NCBI GenBank assembly: GCA_015680685.1
Contig: MNCI01014774.1
Coordinates: forward strand, 617,431 to 681,430
Source of the DNA: Gnetum montanum
Lineage: Eukaryota; Streptophyta; Gnetopsida; Gnetales; Gnetaceae
Length of the DNA stretch: 64,000 nt
Reading direction: 5' to 3'
The notes under the pieces are model-generated. The model worked only from the letters and a program-made list of their open reading frames with translations. It made no database searches and was not told where the DNA came from. Of the stretch, positions 1 to 10,298 are shown in pieces (position 1 is the stretch's first letter; the number at the start of each line of letters is the position of its first letter). Made by a program: the position numbers and the translations under genes.

Positions 1-453
1 TAATTAAAAGGTTCAGAACTTCCAAAATGGCCTTGGTAGAGAAATCTACTAAAATCCCACCAATATCAGCAGTGGTGCCTTCTTCCTTGTTATGCCAAAA
101 TTGGTATGTATCGTCACTCTCTGAGAGAACAGGCCACAATGGAGATCCTTTAAGTTGATCTCTCACTAACTCAAGGGAAAATTCGGTAAAAGGTCCAAAA
201 TTGAGTTCCACAATCACTGTTGCTAACGTGGACCTTTCCCAAATTCCTTGAACACATTCTGGAGACAATGTGAGATGTTGTCCTTGTTCAGGTGCCCTAC
301 CTTCACCACCTTCAGCATGCCTAGATTGTGCAGTAATAGGAGGTTCTTGATGAATGCTGAATGATTGTGTCTCCTACTCTGCATGTTCTTTGGGAGGTGC
401 TTGGCCTCTGCCTCTCCTTGGCTTTTTGGATGCACCCCTCATTTAGGGGCCAT
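1..453 (-). pseudogene. ORF2 of family A copy 1, N-terminal part only
   Basis: Starts MAPK at 453, then a stop where copy 3 has sense codons, then a Lys/Arg/Gln-rich stretch (RGRGQAPPK-like, degenerate). It continues into a region matching copy 3 ORF2 (FSIHQE, GQHLTL and the segment after it). The rest is off-window. See copy 3 ORF2 (55422-58208) for the domain description. Confidence 0.7.
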
Positions 454-706
454 CTGCAATCACACAAGACCAACTATTAGTAAGGCCATTTATAAAATTT
501 GATTTATACATTACTCATTGCCTTTAGTGAATTCATTTCTTGCCTAGTGTGATTTCAAAGTTAGAAATTTCTTACAAAAATTCCCCTAAAAGTTTTGATA
601 TTGGGCCCAATTTGATTAGGTGACTCCAAAAGATAATTTTCATGGTCTAGGTGAAGAAATAAAATTAATTTGGCATATGTTTTTAGCATTTCTTAAGGTC
701 ACTTAC
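454..706 (-). other. Predicted intron before ORF2, copy 1
   Basis: The minus strand has a donor AAGG|GTAAGTGA (GT at 706-705) and an acceptor GTGTGATTGCAG directly before the ORF2 ATG at 453-451. Homologous positions in the other copies read AAGG|ATAAGT (copy 2, donor G lost to A) and AAGG|GTGATT (copy 3), with the acceptor TTGCAG|ATG kept in all. Predicted intron lengths are 253, 264 and 226 bp. Confidence 0.55.
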
Positions 707-972
707 CCCTTACGATATCCTTCAAGCAATAATGAATTTTGAAAAAACTACATATAACCTAGAGCATATCCTTCCCCCACGACTAAGTTAAACACTCTGG
801 GTTCAAGCAAGTTTGATCGGAACAAGAATCGAAGAGTTAATGAGCAAGATATTAATGTTTGAATGATAAGTGCTCAGAGCATGAGAATTTGGGGAAGAAA
901 ATTACAACAACTCCCCTTGCATGAACAGTGGAAAATGACGTTGATGCACGCGGGGAGGGGGTCCATATATAT

Positions 973-1075
973 AGATTTTATAGACGCGATATCACATACC
1001 TGCTAGCGCGGACCCAATATTGCATCAAACTCAGTACCAGGTACCCGATATTGTGTCCCTTTAAAAATAGGGTAC
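973..1075 (-). promoter_or_regulatory. Internal promoter-like block upstream of ORF2, copy 1
   Basis: On the minus strand, GATATTG (about 1061), AATATTG (about 1015) and GATATCGCG (985-993) are followed by a TATA box, TATAAAATCT (973-982). The same arrangement, GATATC-type motifs then TATA, occurs at the same place in copies 2 and 3, about 500 bp before ORF2. Similar GATATC clusters lie in U3 of the LTRs. Promoter function is inferred. Confidence 0.5.
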
Positions 1076-1189
1076 TTGGCAAAATTAATAAATTTTCAAA
1101 TTTCCAAGGCCAAAAATGAAGGATTTAAGGTTAATTCGAAAGACTTAGGGTAACACTGAGTAAACCTAAAGGTACCAAAAGTGTAATGA

Positions 1190-2458
1190 AGTGGAATTTG
1201 ATAATGAAGTCCATGAATGGGGTGAGGAAAAAGGACATGTAGTGGTGCATAGGAATGTTTGAATTAAAATGATGATAAAGGAAAGGATAACTTTAGCAAT
1301 GTAGTACGCAGAGGGTATAAGGTGATGTGGTGATGTGTAATGAGTGCAAATTACAAAAGTTACACAAGTGGATCCTTCCCAAAGCAAGTTCCTACCTATC
1401 ATGCCCTTACATAACCACACCTTAAAATGTTTGTAGGCACTAAAAGGGCTAAATGCAATCCACACCAATGCAACAAAACACACACATGTTAAATACCACC
1501 ACAATGAGATAGTAGTTCTATGCTACACAAGACACAAGTCAAAAATACTTGGACAGTGGGGTGGAATGAATCATAGAAGGGACTGCCAAAATTGGGACAT
1601 GAGGTAACTGACCCTGGGCATAATGAATCCTAAGTGTGAGGCATGATTAATGTATCATTAGCCTTTCACTCCAAAATCAAGACCAAGTCCATGCCTCTAA
1701 TCAGTGACATCGCATTGTTTCATCCAATGATAAACAACCATAAGAGCATCATGACAATAAGGCGTATAATCACTTGGCATCTTTTCCAAGGGAGGAGTGA
1801 GTTGGAATTTCTCTATGGCACATTTTTCTTGATCTTTTCTTTGTTATTCTTTTTTTCTTCTTTCTTTTCTTTTTCTTCATCTGGCCACTTTGGCACTTTG
1901 TCTTTTCCAAAAGTGTTTTAGAGAATCCACCAACCTTTAGGCATGGGTTGATGTCTTTCCAATGGGATCCTCTAGAATAGCATTGAGTTTCTTGATTGAG
2001 TGCCTTTATTACTCTTACTCCCATTTTTCGTTAGATCTACAAGGATTTTAGTACAACCAAGTTGCATGATAGCACCTACAGATGTTACCAAAGAGAATCC
2101 ACAAGTCCCCTTGATGTCACACCCTAGCCATTCCCTCTTAGTTTATCATTTTTTGCTCTGGGCATAATGAGTACAAAGTTACTTTAATTTTTCATGATGA
2201 CAAAAATGTCATCGTACCCAGAGGAGAACCTCTTATTAATAGAATGGATGGGTGGATGTTGTGGGCTCACTATCCAAATAATTAGTCCCCTGTGACTTAA
2301 TAACATAGAACAACACCTCAACCAATAAGTCACATGAGTATTTTATTCACAGATGAGATTACCTTCAAAAAGATAAAAATAACCATTTGAAGGATGAAAA
2401 ACTAGAAAAAAAATTTGTAAAATCAAAGAAAAAGAAAAACATTTACTAATTCTACATA
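1190..2458 (-). other. Inter-ORF spacer of family A copy 1
   Basis: Non-coding stretch between gag and ORF2. It is recognisable in copy 3 (53451-54760) and copy 2 (27600-28950) through blocks such as the one around 2090-2120 and a poly-T/C tract near 1840-1880. ORFs predicted here do not match between copies, so I see no gene. Confidence 0.6.
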
Positions 2459-4815
2459 TTAGAATGGGGGTTATCCCCCATGACCAAAACTTTGAGCATG
2501 GCAAGAATTAATAAATGTAAAATTTGGATCCATGCATGTTGGAAACATTGGGGTCTAGTCATATCCAAACCACTGTGTGTCTTTTGATGTGGTGGCAGGA
2601 ATGTATCCAAATTGGGGTTCACACACTTGATTGAAGTAGGCATAGTAGGGTAGAGTATGAGATGTGGTCATGTGATAAGAGGCTAATCCACTATGCCACC
2701 CGTGACTGTAAGATGGTATGTAAGGATCAGTATGTCTCCCTACATGGTTATATTCATTGGGTTGCATGGTTTTTGGAGTGTTAATTGATGGCCCAGATAA
2801 GGTAATAGGAGGCATTGAGTTCGAGGAGGAAGATGCATCACAACATTGACCTTGTGTTGAGTTGAAGGCTATAGTGGTGTCAGAACCGTGCTATCTCTTT
2901 CTATGGTCATGCCTAAAGAAAGGATGCTTTCGACATTGTGAAGGACCTCCACTACTATTGATAGTAGCAGCGCAAGTAATGTTCGTGGGTTGATGCTGTT
3001 GTGCAAAACCTTATGGTGCTACTGGTGGCGAAGTAAAAGGAGGTAAAGGATGAGGATATTGAGAGCAAGAAGGAGTGTAAGAAACATGAGGTGGTGATCT
3101 CATGAGAGAGGACATGGGTTGATAGTACTCGGGAGAACGATAACAATGAGGTGACATAGAGGATGTTGATCCAATCAGGGAAACAGGATGCTAAACATAA
3201 TAGACATTTGGTGTCGAAGTATATGAAGGGTATGGTTTGTTTGGCGGTGGCCTCCCCCATGACTAGGGGTTTTTGCCACTGCAGTTGGACATGGTACTTC
3301 TGTATGAATTTTGGATGTAGCATTCCTTCTCGATGCTCATGTAAATGTGACAATACTGGGCATTAACTTTTGGGGTGATTGTACAAACAAACATCACATT
3401 GATACTTATGATTGATAGTTGAGCCCCTATCCTTATTATCTTAAACCCTTCTTTTCGATTGTCAAGTGGTGTTTTGTCTTGTTTCTCAGTTTGGCATCCT
3501 TTGTTTGTCCTATTTGTTAGAGTGATCGTGCATGGTTCCACCTCTAATAATGTTGACATATTCTCCACATTTTCCCATTCCATCATCTTACTGATCTTTG
3601 CCTCAATTTTCTCTAGTGATTGTAGTATTGGCAAAGATGATTCCACCTTCTTGAGGTGAGTTGATTTCCCCTCTTCATGATTATGGACCTTTGTCATTTT
3701 AAGATTTTGGTCTTGTTGAGATATTTCAACATTCTTCCATTTGGATATTTCTCCTTCTTCTTTTGCTACTCGCTTAATAAGCTCTTGGAATTGGTGGGTT
3801 CGTAGTTCATATAGTTGACCTGGGGCATACATCCCTAGGGTCTCCCTTGTTTCATTACAAAGCCCATGCATGATGTGATACATTAGCCTTTCCTTAGAGA
3901 ACCCATGGCCTAGGTAGTTGTTTAAGAGCAAGTAATATCTTTCTAAGGCCATGTCCAAGGGTTCATGTTGCCCTTGTTTCCACTCTTGGATTTATCTCCT
4001 CAAGGCTGATACTCTTGCACAGGTTTAATATCTTTCGTTGAAGAGTTCTACCATTGTCAGCCAATGACGAATTGATTTGGGTTTTAAACACCTATACCAT
4101 ACTTCTGCTTGGTCAATGAGTGTCATAGGAAAGAGCTTAAGTCTTTGCCACTCATTATCAATGTTGTTCCATGCACAAGCATCATGGAAGACTTGTAAAT
4201 GATGTTGTGGATCTAAATCATAGCCTCCTGAAAACTTGGGAAAGTTGTTTAAATCAAGCTTGGGTAGACGACTTTCCTTGCAATGCTTGCGAGATATTTG
4301 AATAGCCTCTATTATATGCATTAGGCTCTTAGTGGCCAGTAGGGGTTCATCGTCACTAAGTAGGTTATGAGTGGTGAGTTGGAATGATGTTGTCTCTATT
4401 CATGTTGGCATTCCTGACCTTGGCTATGGGTTCAATTTTTATTTCTACGCCGACCCCTTGAGAGATGGTAATCCATGTCACAACTTGATGTTGAAGGAGC
4501 AGAGGAAGAGAAAGAACTGGAAGACTTGTCATGACTTTTGTAAGTCTCCCAATCATCCTCGGATAAATTCTTGTTAACTATTGAGAAGGTCCTAGGCCTT
4601 ATGGGCCCCTTTGTTCTATGGGATGTTCCCTCCTTGCTAAAGGTGTTTGAGTTGGATGACAAGAGTCCTTGAGTATCATTGGGGTGTCCATGAACATATG
4701 AGACTCCTGCATAAGGTTGAGTACTCCAAACTTCTCTGTCATCATACATTTCATTGGTTCTCCAATGAATTACCTCACTAATCGTTGTGTTATCATAGTC
4801 TTGTGAGAGAGCCAT
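2459..4815 (-). pseudogene. gag: gag of family A copy 1 (degenerate)
   Basis: Nucleocapsid/capsid polyprotein remnant. Translation starts with MALSQDYDNTT at 4815 and continues through a Ser-rich segment. The retrotransposon-gag core follows at about 4320-4025 (PKFSGGYDLDPQHHLQVF, then WQRLKLFPMTL and VELFNERY). The next stretch, LMYHIMHGLCNETRETLG, is near 3870, and the C-terminus is Tyr/Pro/His-rich. Copy 3 encodes the same order, so the call rests on three-way conservation. Internal stops and frameshifts make it non-functional. No CCHC knuckle is clear; a Cys/His stretch near 3370-3310 could be a decayed one. A segment of roughly 250-300 bp near 4350-4650 is absent from copy 3. Confidence 0.8.
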
Positions 4816-4928
4816 TGTTGTGAATTGTGTGTGGCTTATTTACAATTAGTTTCTTTCTAAAAGATATGTCATTAATGCTTCATTACAATGATCTTGTATG
4901 ATATAACTAATCTAGATAATTAGCACCA

Positions 4929-4946
4929 TCCTCGGCAACGGTGCTA
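4929..4946 (-). other. Primer-binding site, tRNA-Asp type
   Basis: The minus strand reads TAGCACCGTTGCCGAGGA directly after the 5' LTR. It matches the complement of the plant tRNA-Asp 3' end (TGGCGCCGTTGCCGGGGA) at 15 of 18 positions, and all three differences are G to A. Asp-type primer sites are typical of Athila/Tat-like Ty3/gypsy elements. Confidence 0.8.
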
Positions 4947-4947
4947 A

Positions 4948-5800
4948 AGATGAGCGGTGAGGTACCCCTACGCTCAACCATACAAATATGAGCATGTATG
5001 CATGATCTGGTTGAACTTCATAGATGGACTAGTTGTGGCACCTAGATAGTTACATGTTGATCGTAGTTTGTTATCTTCCCACTTAGACTAGTAATTGCTT
5101 TGTCATGTATCGTTTAGTCTAGCGTGAGGTGTATGATGTGATTCCTAACACTAGGCTACTCCTAGAGACAATGAAAAATAATCTTGATTTAAGCTAATAA
5201 GTAATAGGAAACAAAATATAAACTAGCCTAAGTGCGATGAGCATCTATCCTTAATCATCTATACACATCTTGGACTTCATGTACTACTTTTGGGATTACC
5301 AAGCACACATTACTCGAAGCACTACTAGATACGCTACTAGGTTACCAAGTAGTGACACTTAAATGTTCGTGATTAAGACGTACTCATTTCACATTTAACA
5401 ACAGAAATAGTAAATGATGATAAAATAAATATTAACTATGAAAATAATAAATAATAATCAATAATTAAACAATTAAAGACTAAGTGAATGCTACAATGAT
5501 GGAGTAATCTCGATCTTTATTGCCAGTTGTGTGTGTGTCTAAGTATGTCACACTTGAACAAAGGTTATATACAATTACAAACATCACATTGCAGGCATGC
5601 ACTGGGGAAAGAACTGAAAACTAACTAAAAACTAACAAAAAGACTCTACCTAAAGACTTACCAACTTCCTCCCTTCCTATGCACCCGAATGCTATATTTA
5701 TTGGCCTGCACAGGAATCACGATATCGTTATTGAGGCTGCAATATCACGTACTCAATATCGAGGATCCGATATCAAGGCCTGGAAAACCACAATTCATCA
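4948..5800 (-). repeat. 5' LTR of family A copy 1
   Basis: Aligns by eye to both LTRs of copies 2 and 3, for example the stretch about an accession-like 'traverse' of short words around 5030-5350 shared with 51000-51300. The plus-strand left end reads AGATGAG where the others read TGATGAG, a decayed terminal dinucleotide; the right end is ATTCATCA. U3 (5721-5774) holds four GATATC/AATATC motifs in 54 bp. The length of 853 bp is close to the 783-878 bp of the other copies. Confidence 0.85.
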
Positions 5801-6610
5801 AGAACAATTGTAGCTTTAGAAGTTGACTGAGTAGAGGGATGGATCATATTGATGTCTTGACTTGAATTCAAGCAATTCAAATGCATCACCAAGGGAAAGG
5901 AAAAGAAATTAGAGAAGTTAATCTCTTAGTAAGGAAGTAATTATTCTACAGAGGTAGGATCTTTAGAAAAGATTTTCAAACCACCAATAAGCAAAAAGCC
6001 AATTGTGCTTAGTAGCAAAGATATTTGAGAAGTCAAGCAAGGATGCTAGCTAAAGATGCTAACTAAAAGTTTCAAAAGCCAACTAAAATTGCTAACCAAT
6101 CCCTTTTTGTTTAGGAATATCCTTCTATTTATAGGTTGAAAATACCTCATAGATCATGAAAGAATGATGCATTGGGGATCATAGAATCTTCTAGAAGATC
6201 CTAGTAGGTACTAGATAGGAGAATTGACATGCAAATAGTCATTGGAAGAATTAATATTAGATGACAAATGAAAGATTAACATTGGATGTAAAGAGCTAGT
6301 TTGCTAAAGAAGCAAAATTTAATGTTAGATGTCAAAAGCAAGATTGACACTAGACATTAAAAAGTTGAAGGTAGAATTAATGTTGGAGCCAACATCAAAC
6401 ACTGAAAATGGAAGCCATAGATGAAGAATTAGAATGACACTGCTAATGATTCAAGATGTTACGTTTGGTAAGATAAAGATGGAAATCCAGAAACTACATT
6501 ACATATGATGCATGATGCAAAAGCTAGATTGTTGAAGATGGCTTTAAGTTGAAAAGCCATTAAACATACCTAAGACTATGACTCATGTAGAAAAAGATAA
6601 AGTAGGTTCA
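5801..6610 (-). repeat. 3' LTR of the Tat element (truncated by copy 1)
   Basis: Aligns to 34847-35671 throughout (GTTGACTGAG near the left end; GAAGCCATAG and GATGGCTTTAAG near the right end). About 16 bp of the LTR lie beyond family A copy 1, off-window. U3 is rich in a repeated word of the type ATTAATGTTGGATG (several variants between 6240 and 6400). Confidence 0.8.
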
Positions 6611-6627
6611 CCATTGCCTCCTCTTGA
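6611..6627 (-). other. Polypurine tract of the Tat element
   Basis: The minus strand reads TCAAGAGGAGGCAATGG immediately before the 3' LTR start (TGAACCTAC). The position and purine content fit the plus-strand primer of an LTR retrotransposon. Confidence 0.6.
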
Positions 6628-6729
6628 TAGATACTATTGAAAAGCCAAAGGAGAATCCATCAAGAAAACACATAAGTTGGGCACCTGCAAAAGTATTTAA
6701 TTGAAGTAGGATGATAAGGGAGAAAGTTT

Positions 6730-7660
6730 GGGACATCACTAGTACAACTATGATGAAGTGATTTACATCAGAAGTAGGGCATGGCTAGATCCTAGAAAGC
6801 ATACATAGAATGAAAATATAGCTTTTTCTATTCCATTCAATTCTCTCAATTATACCCTATCTAGAGTAAAGCAAAGACACTTTTTTGATCTCACCAATGT
6901 AGAGCATGAAAAGAGAAAGGGATACAAAGAGAAAAGGATATAGTGGAAAGTGAAAAGAGAAAGAAATAAAGTGTAGGGAAAGCATATTAGAAACATCACC
7001 AATACACCAATGGTGGGTTGCTGTGTCATAGAAGTAAGACATGACTAGATTCCTAAAGGTGATCTCTCTCTCACCTCATTCATACGCAGGTTTCACTCTT
7101 TGTACATCACTCTATACTCAATACTCCCTCACTGCATCACAAAAGAGATACTCATTTGACCTCACTAATCTTAAATATAGAGAGGAATGGAAATAAATAG
7201 GGAGAGAAAATAACATAAAGAAGAGAAAAATATGCTACATGAGAGTAGAAATCATAGTATGAAAAAATAGAAAGTTAAAAAAAAACAAGGGAAGAAAAGA
7301 GAATATTGCCCATACATCTATCATGAGGATGGTGCTATGTCACATAAGTGGGGCATGGCTAAATCCTACACATTATATGGTTGAAAAGGATGTCATATAT
7401 ATCATTAAAGTAACCCCTTCCTATCCCACTCAAAAATACACTCAATCACACCCTCACATGAAGTAATAAGATGTTCAGTCACTCAAAAGCCTCATCAGTT
7501 GTGCTAAGTACATAAAGTAGAATTAGATAGATAACATGGGGAAATATGAAGAAAAAAATAAGAGAAATAGTAGAATATGAGATAGAGAGGAAGTGTAAAT
7601 GCAAAATGATGCAAGAAAAATAGGATTTAGAGCAAAACTATTATCTCAACATAGTATGTA
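6730..7660 (-). repeat. Degenerate tandem repeats (about 260-315 bp) between integrase and 3' LTR
   Basis: Three related blocks are marked by GGCATGGCTAG-like words near 6778, 7038 and 7352. Each follows a 'cat(c)accaat/catctat ... gtg(t)cata' word and is preceded by GA-rich sequence. Tandem repeats in this 3' region are a known trait of Tat/Ogre elements and can seed satellite DNA. No ORF is credible here. Confidence 0.5.
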
Positions 7661-7784
7661 TCCCATCATAGTATAGAAGAGCTAAGAAAAAGAAATCTAC
7701 CACTAGGAGAATACTTGTTCAAACTTGAATAGTTAGTAGGTTCAATGTTGTGAGGTGAGTAGTTCGCTACATGTAGTAGCACTT

Positions 7785-8890
7785 AAGGAAACTTTTGTTG
7801 ATAGGATCTGGACACTAATGTCCTTCTAGATTAGAAAAAATGTAGGCACCATTTTGTACAGATCAAACCACTAGGAAAGGACCTTGGTAGTTGGGAGAGA
7901 ACATTTGTATCTCTAAAGTTCTGAAAATGGTGAAGGACTATATCATCTTTGTGAATATCTTGGATTTTGACATGTCTAGAGTGGTGATGTTGAATATTTA
8001 CTTAATATTCATGCAAATGATAAAGAGTAGCTTATCATTCTTCTTCAGGAAAATCAAACTCAATGCATTGAATATTGTTGTTGTTCTAATCTTAACATTA
8101 ATCATGTAGAGCAACATGGAGAGATGGGATACAAAGCTCAACTAGTAAGATTTCCATAGAACCATAGGTTAGAAAGTATGGAGTATGGCTAGTAGCTATA
8201 TAGAAAGTGGTATGATAGACCTAGAGGACATATGATAGCTATATGTGCTAATTGTATTGGGTTTTATTGACCATGGTACAAAGAAATCATATGAAAGTTT
8301 TATTTGTAGACTTAGCTTGACAATTAGAGTGAGGGTAGTAAGGTGAAGAAAAGGAATGAGTGATGTGGTTCATGAAATAAAAATAAGCTATCTTCTTACT
8401 TTTGAACTGAGGTCCATTGTTAGTTACAATTTGAAGAGATACACAAAAGCAGGTTATGATATGGTCGAGGATGAAATGATAGATAAAGTGGAACTTGGTG
8501 GAATGCAAAAGAATTATTTCTATTTCTACCCACTTAGTGAAATATTCTATAGTAGTTAGAATAAATTGGTGCCTAACAGATGAAGGAGGGCTAATAGCAC
8601 TAATAAGGTCTAGATCCCATTTTTGAAAGGTTCATGTGATCCAAGATGTATTAAGCTTCCATGAAAGAAAATAGATAAGAGATGCATGCCTTTGGCAAGT
8701 ATCATATATCTTGACTAAGTGATATGCATCTTTGGCTAAGGTTGGTCACTAATAGCCTAGAGAAATGATGCAAGTAGTTAAGAAGCATGAACCTAAGTGT
8801 TCGTTATAAACTCTTGAGTGAACCTAATTAAGGACTATTTTAGACTTTATAAGATTAAGATAACATAGAAGAATACCTAAGAAACTAGAA
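7785..8890 (-). pseudogene. pol: Integrase domain of Tat pol
   Basis: DNA-strand-transfer enzyme remnant. Minus-strand translation shows a zinc-binding tail (CDTCQRHAS), WDLDLISAI around the first acidic residue, YFTKWVEIE, then VTNNGPQF and SPYYPHSNCQAKSTNK. In the gypsy consensus the last two are VTDNGPQF and NGQAESTNK. The second Asp is therefore Asn and the Glu is Lys, both single G-to-A changes, so two residues of the DDE triad are lost. Near 7800 the C-terminal signature NYQGPF is present. Stops and frame shifts interrupt the frame. Confidence 0.85.
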
Positions 8891-8904
8891 AAAGAATATC
8901 ATGA

Positions 8905-9770
8905 TTCACTAATTGGAAATGCTAAATACATTTATGCAAAGTATCCTTTTGAGTAGGCTTAAGATGAGTAGGACTTTCCCTAGTAGTAAGATAATGAAGA
9001 AGATCAACATATTGTTGATTATCATCATTTGTATTAATAGTGATTATCAAGGCGTTACGAGATTGTGTAATAGGTGTTAAGCAAATGAACAACACAAGTT
9101 GATCTTGCATAGCAAAAGGATCACTATGGATGGCTAAGGTTGCCAAGGCATTAGCTAGCATGTTTTCAGAATGCCAGACATGGCTCAAATTATGAGTAGA
9201 AAAAGAATGAATAAGTTCTTCAGCCATTTCAACATAAGGAACTAAGTGAGGATCCTTGCAATCATAGCCATCATTAACTTGATCCATGATGAGTTGGAAG
9301 TCACCATAAATAGTAATAGTTTTGACTTGATTTTGTAAGGCTACAAGGAACCTCGTATTAGAGCCTTATATTCATCTATGTTGTTATTGCAAGGAAAATC
9401 AACCTTATAAGTCCAATAGACAACTTATTTAGTAGAAAGAATAAGGACATAGGTTACACTAAATCGAAAGGAAGTGTGCACTTTATCAAAGAAAAGATAA
9501 CATCTAAATCCTTAGTATTTATGTGTAAGCTACGAATAAAGTTAGCTATTTTAGAGGAAAATGACTTGTTTAGTAGAAAGGATAAGGACATAGGTTGCAC
9601 TAAATCCAAAGGAAGTGTGCACTTTATCAAAGAAAAGACAACATCTAAATCCTTAGTATTTGTGTGTAAGCTACAAATAATGGTAGTTGTTTTAGAGGAA
9701 AATATGAGACTAGCTATGGCTTGATCTTTGATGGAGTGTTGAGACACAAAACAAAGATCAAACTTAATGA
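8905..9770 (-). pseudogene. pol: RNase H (RVT_3/aRNH type) of Tat pol
   Basis: Degrades RNA in RNA-DNA hybrids during reverse transcription. Minus-strand motifs in order: KDQAIASLI (linker, near 9720), YKVDFPCNNN and DEYKALI near 9390-9350, GDFQLIMDQVN, PYVEMAEEL, and HVWHSENMLANALATLA near 9150. The last block is the hallmark of the second, archaeal-type RNase H found in Tat-lineage elements. The frame shifts at least once and contains stops, and a 141-bp duplication sits in the linker. Confidence 0.8.
9424..9703. repeat. 141-bp tandem duplication inside RNase H linker
   Basis: The segment beginning ACTTATTTAGTAGAAAG (9424) is repeated from about 9564 with a period of 141 bp and only scattered substitutions. 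141 is a multiple of three, so the duplication keeps the reading frame; the minus-strand protein repeats TKDLDVVFSLIKCTLP. Confidence 0.85.
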
Positions 9771-10056
9771 GAAAATTCTTTCAAAAATCTAAGAAATGGT
9801 TGTTGGAAGGACTATTTGAAATGAATTTAAGGATGTTATCTCTATAGATAATAAATATCTTAGCATTTAGAAGATAATATCTTCATTTTTTTAGGGAAAA
9901 ATACTTTTTGATATTATATTACCTAGTATCATAGTCTAAGAAAGAATGAGCTATGTAGTATTTGGGACGATCAACTCCATCTTCCTACCTTTGAGAGAGC
10001 ATGGTGGATATGGAATGATTAAATTTGGAAAGATAGAGGTAGAAAGATTAGTTGAA

Positions 10057-10298
10057 TTATGGAGAGTGTAGAACATCAAGAGTGGCTAAGGCTTCTTTGA
10101 TGGAATCAAAGGTCCTTTGGCACTCCCTGTCCCAAATAAAGTAAGTGAATTTACAAAGCAAATAGATTAAAGGATGAAGGTGATTAGTGAGATTGGAAAT
10201 GAGGCAGAAAATTGATTGAGCATGACCTTGTAGAATATACATATCTTGAATGTTTCTAGGTGATGTGAGATCTAGAATAGCCTTAACCTTATTGGGGT
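10057..10298 (-). pseudogene. pol: RT C-terminal part of Tat pol, 3' of the copia-type insertion
   Basis: Minus-strand translation reads PNKVKAILDLTSPRNIQDM followed by GHAQSIFCLISNL, the RT thumb/connection region of gypsy pol (consensus: DPKKVKAI, then LRGFLG or LNGRVAAL). It continues the frame that stops at 16961, proving that the 10299-16960 element is an insertion. Confidence 0.8.

Larger units (their letters stand above)
1..5800 (-). mobile_element. Family A copy 1: pol-less gypsy-type LTR element, cut by left window edge
   Basis: Minus-strand LTR retrotransposon. Its 5' LTR lies at 4948-5800, then a tRNA-Asp-type primer site, a gag ORF, a non-coding spacer, and the start of a second ORF that leaves the window at position 1. 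The same order and sequence recur in copy 2 (23078-33286) and copy 3 (50549-59203). No reverse transcriptase, RNase H or integrase is visible between gag and ORF2, so the copy is non-autonomous. It is inserted into the 3' LTR of the Tat element that begins at 5801. The bases after the LTR are AGAAC; the matching target duplicate would lie off-window. Confidence 0.85.

Noticed and set aside
1643-2024. Overlapping plus and minus ORFs in the spacer of copy 1 (and 53847-54253 in copy 3)
   Set aside because: They follow a poly-T/C tract giving Phe/Ser or Lys-rich translations, and frames do not match between copies.
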